Source: Closterium sp. NIES-65
Lineage: Eukaryota > Streptophyta > Zygnematophyceae > Desmidiales > Closteriaceae
Assembly (NCBI GenBank): GCA_948144175.1
Contig: CANXME010000202.1
Span: forward strand, 459,253 to 523,252
Direction: 5' to 3'
DNA: 64,000 bases
The notes below the pieces were generated by a model. That model was not told the DNA's origin. It was given only the letters and a program-made list of their open reading frames with translations, and did no database searches. Made by a program: the position numbers and the translations under genes. Positions within the stretch are counted from its first letter, which is position 1. The number at the start of each line of letters is the position of its first letter. Of the stretch, positions 59,301 through 64,000 are shown piece by piece.

Positions 59301-62277
59301 CCGCACTCCGTCCCTCCCCCCGCCCCCGCTCTTCTTGGTACCAGGTCCCCCCCCGGTAGTCCCCCTCCCCCCTCAGGGTCCTGCCCCTTCAGGTGTGTCC
59401 CAGGTAGACGCGGTCGAGCCTGTCGAGGTCACTGGTGACTCTGGTGCTGCTGCGGGAGCTGAGCCTGGGGGTGCGGAGTCTGGGGGTGCTGAGCCTGGGG
59501 GTGCTGAGCCTGGAGGTGCCGAGTCTGGGGGTGCTGTGCCTGGGGGTGCTGAGCCTGGAGGTGCTGAGCCTGGGGGTGCTGAGCCTGGGGGTGCTGAGCC
59601 TGGGGGTGCTGTGCCTGGGGGTGCTGTGTCTAGGGGTGCTGAGCCTGGAGGTGCTGTGCCTGGGGGTGCTTCGTCTCGCCTGGAGCCGCTCTCCCCACAG
59701 GAGCTGCGTGAGTGGTTTGCCAGGCGCTGGAGGCGTGCTGCTGGTGCTGGTGGTTCTTCGGCTGCAGAGGGTACTGCTGCTGCGCGCCCCGCCGGTGCTC
59801 GTACTGTGGGTGCTGGAGCTGCTGAGTCTGAGAGTTCTCCTGGAGCTGGTCCTGCTGAGGGTGTTGGCGCTGAGCCTGCCGTTGGCGGTCCGACTGACAG
59901 TGCTCCTGGTGCTGCGGCTGGAGGTTCTGGAGCTTCTGGTGGTGCTGCTGGAGGTGCTGCTGGAGTGGGTGCACCTGCCGGGGCTGCTGGTGCTGTTCCT
60001 GCTGTTTCTAGCGTCGCCGCGCGGCCCCGACCGTACTTCGTTCCGCTCCTGCAGCAGGTTCTTGGTCTTACACCTCCTCCTCCTCCCTTAGAGGGTCCGC
60101 AGCCTGTCCGGTCACAGCCACAGCTACAGCCTGCCTCCCCTTTGCCTGCTCCTTCTCCCTACGCTGGTCCGACTGGAGGTCTTACTGAGCGTCGTGAGCC
60201 TGCGTCTCGTCCTGTGTCGCCTGTTCGTACTGAGCGCGCTAGTGGTCGCGGGTCGCGTCAGCGTCCTCCTCCTGTCCCTGGCACGCACCGGATGTCACTG
60301 CGTCCGTCCACTGCTCCTCTGCGTGCCCCTTTGCCTTCTCCTCCTTCTTCCTCTCTTCCTGCTCTTGCCGACCCGGAGTCGGACTCTCTTCGTGCTGCCA
60401 GTCCTACTGTCACGCGTCTCCTGGCTACTGCTGTCACTGACCCCTCCTTCGAGTCGTCTGCTGCGTCTGCCCTTGTCACTGAGCTTGTCGACTTTGCTGC
60501 GCGCTGTCGTCTAGACTACGCTGCTCGTCTTGTCACTGAGTCTGAGTCCGCCTGTCCTCCGTCCGTCGGGGGTGAGTGTGCCCTTGGCACGGACGTCCTT
60601 GAGGACAGGCAGGAGGAGTTCCAGTGTCTGGCCGCCGCTTCACCTCGTCTCGCGTCTGTACTGCTAGCCCCTGAGGGAGACCCGGATGCACCAGACATCC
60701 CGACTCCGCGCTCTTACGCGGAGGCGATAGAGGGTCCCTACTCCTCTCAGTGGCAGGCAGCTATGGATGCAGAGATGGCTTCCTGGAAGTCCACAGGCAC
60801 CTACGTTGACGCTGTTCCCCCTCCTGGGGCGAACATCGTCAGTGGCATGTGGATTTTCAGGGTGAAGCGGCCGCCGGGTTCTCCGCCTGTCTTCAAGGCG
60901 CGTTACGTGGCTCGTGGCTTCAGTCAGCGGCAGGGGGTTGACTACTTTCAGACCTTCTCCCCCACCCCGAAGATGACCACTCTTCGGGTTCTGCTGCACG
61001 TTGCTGCTCACCGTGACTACGAGCTCCACTCTCTCGACTTCAGCACAGCTTTCTTGCAGGGCAGCCTGCACGAGGAGATCTGGCTGCGTCGCCCACCTGG
61101 CTCCACTGGGTCTTTCCCTCCTGGTACCCAGTGGAGTCTCCGGCGTCCAGTCTACGGTCTCCGCCAGGCGCCACGTGAGTGGCACGACACACCGAGGACT
61201 ACGCTCGCGGCACTTGGGTTTTCTCCTTCCACTGCCGACCCGTCGCTGTTTCTGCGCACCGACACCTCTCTGCCGCCGTTCTACATCCTCGTGTACGTCG
61301 ACGACTTGGTCTTTGCCACAGCTGACACTGCTGAACTCGCCTACGTGAAGTCCGAGCTGCAGAAGAGACACACGTGCACTGACCTGGGTGAACTGCGCAG
61401 CTACCTTGGCTTGCAGATCACCCGGGACAGAGCACGCCGCACCATTACCCTGACTCAGTCACACATGGTGCAGCAGGTCCTTCAGCGCTTCGGTTTCACG
61501 TACTCCTCGCCTCAGGCCACTCCTCTGCCTACTCGCCACTCGCTCTCAGCTCTGCCTTCGGATGAGTCCGTAGAGTCGAGTGGCCCGTTTGCAGAGCTTG
61601 TTGGCTGCCTCATGTACCTGATGACCTGCACACGACCTGACCTCGCATACCCTCTTAGCATTCTCGCACGCTTTGTTGCTCCTGGGAGACACCGACCAGA
61701 GCACATGGCTGCAGCGAAGAGGGTGTTGCGCTACTTGTGCAGTACGTCGGGCATGGGGCTAGTGCTTGGAGGGCGCAGTCCAGTGGTCCTCACTGGGCAC
61801 GCAGACGCTTCTTGGGCTGACGACCAGGCTACGCAGCGGTCGTCACAGGGTTACACCTTCAGCCTTGGTTCCGGCTCTGTCTCGTGGCGGGCTACCCGCT
61901 CGTCTTCTGTTCTCGGCTCCAGTTGTGAGGCTGAGATCTACGCTGGGGCTATGGCTGCACAGGAGTTACGCTGGCTCACCTACCTGCTGACCGACCTTGG
62001 AGAGCAGCCTCGTTCTCCTCCAGTCCTGTACGTAGACAACAAGGCCATGCTGGCCTTGTGTCGAGAGCAGCGACTGGAGCACAGAACGAAGCACATTGCT
62101 CTTCGCTACTTTCTTGCTCGTGAGCTACAGCAGCGTGGACAGCTGCGACTTGCGTACGTGGCCTCTGAGGCCAACACTGCTGATGTCTTCACCAAGGCAC
62201 TTGCGCCTTGTGATCATCAGCGTTGCTGCACGCAGTTGGGTCTTGTGCCTGTCTTGCCTCACTTGCTCTCCTCTTGA
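56353..62277 (+). CDS. Copia L gag-pol polyprotein, intact frame (1974 aa)
   Basis: ATG 56353 in GCCATGG context is preferred over the upstream GTG; it matches starts in E, H and K. Domains: gag aa 1-270; poly-Gly about 272-350; Gln-rich about 365-380; Cys/His finger CGGAHTARRC about 417 instead of a CCHC knuckle; protease LDSGASRSFF about 533; GAG-pre-integrase HHCLGH about 680 (HHRLGH elsewhere) with CVPC; integrase D DVWGPARV about 750, D LHSDRGGEF about 815, E NGIAERR about 855; GGAEPGG repeat linker about 1035-1100; RT about 1480-1740 with LVYVDD near 1648; RNase H DASW, CEAEIY, YVDNKA, ADVFTK about 1815-1955. TGA at 62275. It has private substitutions at otherwise uniform positions (PPGSTGS, HDTPRTT), so activity is uncertain. 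Confidence 0.95.
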   Translation: MATPNVLTFDAEGRAIDFAVWIEDLQLYLLCDAIDEVSLFDFVSGAVPAPPADADSAVRSKWVTRDAAARLAVRRHLPSSERAHFSQCKTAQALYDAVVARYSSPSSATLSRLMLPFLFPDLASFPTVADLVTHLRASDTRYRAALPAEFRAANPPPMYITLYFLVTRLPESLRVVRDQFLSVCPTTLTVDLLEESLLAAEKSIVAVGASRGDPRTPIFEGCGPSPLLPSVASAAAADLTGFESVGAASAPSGRRRSGKGKGGKGAGGARGGGGGGGGGGGGSGGGGGGGGGSGGTGGGGGGGGGGGGGSGGGGGSGGSDGPGGGGGGGDGGGGGGGGGGGGGGRSGSSQRSSSGGGQRQQQQQQQPQQQPQQQQRSRTVPAPQQLREWYSQRQRGGALGPCPYVLRTGDRAGERCGGAHTARRCFGRLTDAWRQQFPEAAEIPRWGELSRAGVAIYDLDFDDILSAMYAAIGSDEDDCYRCFPPDPGIGTAASGTSEAAALGASASVLSGAGESALSGTVSASASHTFTLDSGASRSFFRDRTTLTPLSRPVAVSLADPSGGPVLSRFSTVLPCPAAPSGTLTGLYLPSFSTNLVSGADLQDAGVHQFTPARQRVTHCTEADTGRHLATFTRRPGSSLYTLTTASPPGAESGQVFAAASRSGPESAPCSCRRLSHETLLWHHCLGHPSLLRLRGMASRVLVSGLPRSLPPLPPGPGPTCVPCVEGRQRAAPHSSQFPPTEAPLQTLHMDVWGPARVRGQGQERYFLLVVDDYSRYTTVFPLRSKGEVTKVLIDWIRAARLQLRRSFGSDFPVLRLHSDRGGEFSSGLLSAYCRARGIRQTFTLPDSPQQNGIAERRIGIVMDVARTSMMHAAAPHFLWPFAVSYAAHQINLHPRVSRPETSPALLWTGKVGDASAFRVWGSRAVVRDLSADKLSPRASPCVFLGFPPDAPGWQFYHPSSRRVLSSQDVTFDESVPYYRLFPYRTPSLPPPPLFLVPGPPPVVPLPPQGPAPSGVSQVDAVEPVEVTGDSGAAAGAEPGGAESGGAEPGGAEPGGAESGGAVPGGAEPGGAEPGGAEPGGAEPGGAVPGGAVSRGAEPGGAVPGGASSRLEPLSPQELREWFARRWRRAAGAGGSSAAEGTAAARPAGARTVGAGAAESESSPGAGPAEGVGAEPAVGGPTDSAPGAAAGGSGASGGAAGGAAGVGAPAGAAGAVPAVSSVAARPRPYFVPLLQQVLGLTPPPPPLEGPQPVRSQPQLQPASPLPAPSPYAGPTGGLTERREPASRPVSPVRTERASGRGSRQRPPPVPGTHRMSLRPSTAPLRAPLPSPPSSSLPALADPESDSLRAASPTVTRLLATAVTDPSFESSAASALVTELVDFAARCRLDYAARLVTESESACPPSVGGECALGTDVLEDRQEEFQCLAAASPRLASVLLAPEGDPDAPDIPTPRSYAEAIEGPYSSQWQAAMDAEMASWKSTGTYVDAVPPPGANIVSGMWIFRVKRPPGSPPVFKARYVARGFSQRQGVDYFQTFSPTPKMTTLRVLLHVAAHRDYELHSLDFSTAFLQGSLHEEIWLRRPPGSTGSFPPGTQWSLRRPVYGLRQAPREWHDTPRTTLAALGFSPSTADPSLFLRTDTSLPPFYILVYVDDLVFATADTAELAYVKSELQKRHTCTDLGELRSYLGLQITRDRARRTITLTQSHMVQQVLQRFGFTYSSPQATPLPTRHSLSALPSDESVESSGPFAELVGCLMYLMTCTRPDLAYPLSILARFVAPGRHRPEHMAAAKRVLRYLCSTSGMGLVLGGRSPVVLTGHADASWADDQATQRSSQGYTFSLGSGSVSWRATRSSSVLGSSCEAEIYAGAMAAQELRWLTYLLTDLGEQPRSPPVLYVDNKAMLALCREQRLEHRTKHIALRYFLARELQQRGQLRLAYVASEANTADVFTKALAPCDHQRCCTQLGLVPVLPHLLSS

Positions 62278-62474
62278 CCTTGCTTGTACCTTCGCATATA
62301 TATACTCTTGCTCTTGTATATCTCTATATATGATCTTGCATGTGAACTGGCCTTGTGGCCTTTGAACTTGTGCTCGGAATGCGTGGTGACTTTGTGATCC
62401 ACCCTGAGCTTTGCTTTGCTTTGCTTGACTGGTCTTGTGACCCCTTGTTCTCCCCCACTTTGCCTATGGGGGTG
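62278..62474 (+). other. 3' untranslated region and PPT of L
   Basis: TATATATACTCTTGC and palindromic GGCCTTGTGGCC, then TTGTGATCCACCCTGAGCTT, GCTTTGCTTTGC and the PPT TATGGGGGTG at 62465-62474. The same order occurs in A, D, E, H, K and in pol-less M. Confidence 0.8.
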
Positions 62475-62605
62475 TGTCATAACATATAGCTTACTTGTTT
62501 GTGTAGGCTATAGTGGGGTATCCCATAGGGGGTACAACACATTAGGGTTTCCTATTTGTATTCACTTCACTTCATAGTCATTCATTCTCATTCTTTGTTT
62601 TCACA
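62475..62605 (+). repeat. 3' LTR of copia L
   Basis: 131 bp; one substitution from the 5' LTR; TSD TGACG follows. Confidence 0.93.
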
Positions 62606-63720
62606 TGACGGTGTATTCGAAGGATCCGTAGCGTGTTCGGAATGCGGTTTTAGGGCAGTCGGGTGGGTTGACGCGGATTTGGTGGTAGCCTCCTCGGAGG
62701 TCGATTTTCGAGAAAACCCGGGCTGTGCGCAGTTGGTCGATCAGTTCGTCGGCTCGTGGGATGGGGTAACGGGATTTGATGGTAACCCTGTTCAGTGCCC
62801 TGTAGTCGATACACATGCGAAACCCCCCGTCCTTTTTCGGTGTGAACAGTATGGGTGCGGCGAAGGGCGACGAACTAGGGCGAATGAATTCCTTTTTGAG
62901 CAGGTAATTGAGCTGCTTCCTCAGTTCGTCTAGTTCGGGTTGGGTCAGTCGGAACTGTCGCTGTACTGTTGGCTGTGCCCCCGGTTCCAGTTCTATCCTG
63001 TGATCGTGCGGTCGCTGAGGTGGCAGTCCCGTCGGCAGGTCGTCCGGGAAAATGTCACTGTACTGTTTTAACAGTGCCGCCAGGTCACTCGGTACGTCGG
63101 TCAGCAGTTTCTGTAAATCGCCCCCCTTGTCTGCTGCCTCGGCTTCCCGAATGTCAACCGCGTACACGTCGGCTCCGGCCGCAACAGCGCGTTTCATCGT
63201 GATCGCGCTGACACGCACCGACGAAGACTCAGGCGAGCCCCAGCGAGGTAAGGCGATGTTGTTACCGTTTACTCGCACGGTGCAGTCACCCGTCGTCCAG
63301 TCAATTCGCGGATTGTGTCGTCGCAGCCAATCACGCCCGAGTAAAATGTCGGTTCCGTCGAGGGTCGTTGCGAGCATTTCCTGACTAAACGTGAAGTTAC
63401 CCCCGCATCGAATCCGAACTCGGTCTACGCGTTCCCGTATTGCCAGCGGCGTGCCGTCTACCAGTCGTGCGTCGATCTCAGATAAGCATCTGTCCAGTGG
63501 CAGTCGCAGTTTCGGTGCTGTAGCAGTGGTAATGAGGCTGTGGCTGGCTCCCCGTCTACGAAGATTTTAACTAAGTCCGTCCCAATTTTCCCACTGAGCA
63601 GTATAGGGCTGTCTACCGTGGTACCCTCCTTATTCGGCCGGGTGTGGTCGATTGCGTGAACCGGCACAATCACTCGGTGAGGGTCGGTTGGGTCGGGCGA
63701 GCGGCGTGACCTGTTAGTAG
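62606..63720 (-). pseudogene. Gypsy I protease and RT (5' half)
   Basis: Minus strand 63377-62606 reads [86 protein letters not shown], ending at L. Upstream, 63600-63460, the protease region reads [12 protein letters not shown] and then needs a frame change to continue as [20 protein letters not shown]. The expected D-S/T-G is not visible (DGE instead), so the protease is probably damaged by an indel near 63530. Confidence 0.8.
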
Positions 63721-63732
63721 AGGGCCCGTCTG

Positions 63733-64000
63733 CTACTGACTTCCAGCGTTTCCCTGCTGCTTGGTCTGTGTCTGCTGCTCAGCTTCCCCCTTTCCCTTAG
63801 CGTTTTCCGGGCATTCGCTCTTGCGATGTCCCGGCCGATTGCACGCAAAGCAGCGCCCTTTGAATGGTGCGGCAGCGGCATTTGCGGTGACGGCGCGTAT
63901 CGTGGCGCTCTCGTTCGTCCCACGAGGCCGATGTCCCCAGTTGTTGTTTCCGTAGGACCCCGGTCTCGGTCGGCGAAAGAAGTCGAGCTTCTCCGCCATA
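63733..64000 (-). CDS. Gypsy I Gag C-terminus with zinc knuckle (partial)
   Basis: The minus frame enters from the window edge: AEKLDFFRRPRPGSYGNNNW, then CCHC knuckle CFACNRPGHRKSEC (about 63850-63810) and a Gln/Lys-rich tail ending at TGA 63733. The N-terminal Gag and 5' LTR lie beyond 64000. Pol is in a different frame just downstream. Confidence 0.85.
   Translation of the reverse strand, partial: MAEKLDFFRRPRPGSYGNNNWGHRPRGTNESATIRAVTANAAAAPFKGRCFACNRPGHRKSECPENAKGKGEAEQQTQTKQQGNAGSQ

Larger units (their letters stand above)
55326..62605 (+). mobile_element. Copia element L, complete 7280 bp, TSD TGACG
   Basis: LTRs 55326-55456 and 62475-62605 (131 bp, one mismatch noted: TCTCGTTCT against TCTCATTCT), TSD TGACG at 55321-55325 and 62606-62610. 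PBS, hairpin, leader, one gag-pol frame, 3' untranslated region and PPT are all present. It interrupts the gypsy I RT between FEYTVM and PFGLTNAP. It is the only structurally complete element of the window with an unbroken polyprotein and so the best source candidate for the deleted relatives. Confidence 0.95.
44997..64000 (-). mobile_element. Gypsy element I (chromodomain type), split by J, K and L; runs off the window
   Basis: 3' LTR at 44997-45384 (plus-strand ends TGTGACGTC and TCCTTACA), then on the minus strand pol and gag spread over 45385-45504, 45765-46007, 53283-55325 and 62606-64000. Removing J, K and L with their target duplications restores gag, protease, RT, RNase H, integrase, chromodomain in order. 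The 5' LTR is outside the window. It differs from F in sequence ([10 protein letters not shown] against [10 protein letters not shown]), so it is another family. Confidence 0.92.

Overview
This window is eukaryotic retroelement DNA. I see no convincing host gene, tRNA, rRNA or CRISPR array. Coding content is Ty1/copia and Ty3/gypsy LTR retrotransposons (chromodomain type), plus one LINE reverse-transcriptase scrap, one MITE and several minisatellites. The copia primer-binding sites resemble the plant initiator-Met tRNA site (TGGTATCAGAGC), and the short LTRs carry a TAGGGTTT (telo-box) core. Together with high GC this suggests the green lineage, perhaps a streptophyte alga or early land plant. 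The species is a guess and I do not commit to one.

Layout. (1) 1-4350: 3' part of copia A (+), split right after its RT YVDD codons by a pol-less LTR element M (1564-3053, TSD ACGAC). A lies in a LINE RT fragment (4351-4605). (2) 4606-7075: non-coding, then C-rich minisatellites and an LRR-like relic. (3) 7076-9469: two direct copies of a flank sequence; the first carries a 555-bp MITE, and a solo LTR of family B separates them. (4) 9470-42015: copia B (+) with 445-bp LTRs, split by pol-less element C (13092-14775, TSD AACCT) and by copia D (14990-39770, TSD CAACG). D is split by copia E (19213-25510, minus, TSD GAGAT) and, 18 bp on, by a gypsy complex F (25534-39099, outer TSD ATGGC). That complex holds an antisense copia integrase scrap G and copia H (+), giving four levels of nesting: B, D, F, H. 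(5) 42016-44996: a third flank copy and long minisatellites. (6) 44997-64000 (runs off the end): gypsy I (minus), broken by a solo LTR J (TSD CACCT), full-length copia K (minus, 46008-53282, TSD AGTAG) and full-length copia L (+, 55326-62605, TSD TGACG).

L has one uninterrupted gag-pol frame of about 1974 aa and is the best candidate for an autonomous source. K differs by a one-base frameshift, E by an in-frame loss of most of the integrase, D by loss of protease and integrase. M and C have no pol but keep LTRs, PBS, GC-rich leader and PPT. The window therefore looks like one autonomous copia lineage plus several kinds of deletion derivative that probably depend on it. Older copies are decayed, with premature stops that are strikingly biased to TAG.
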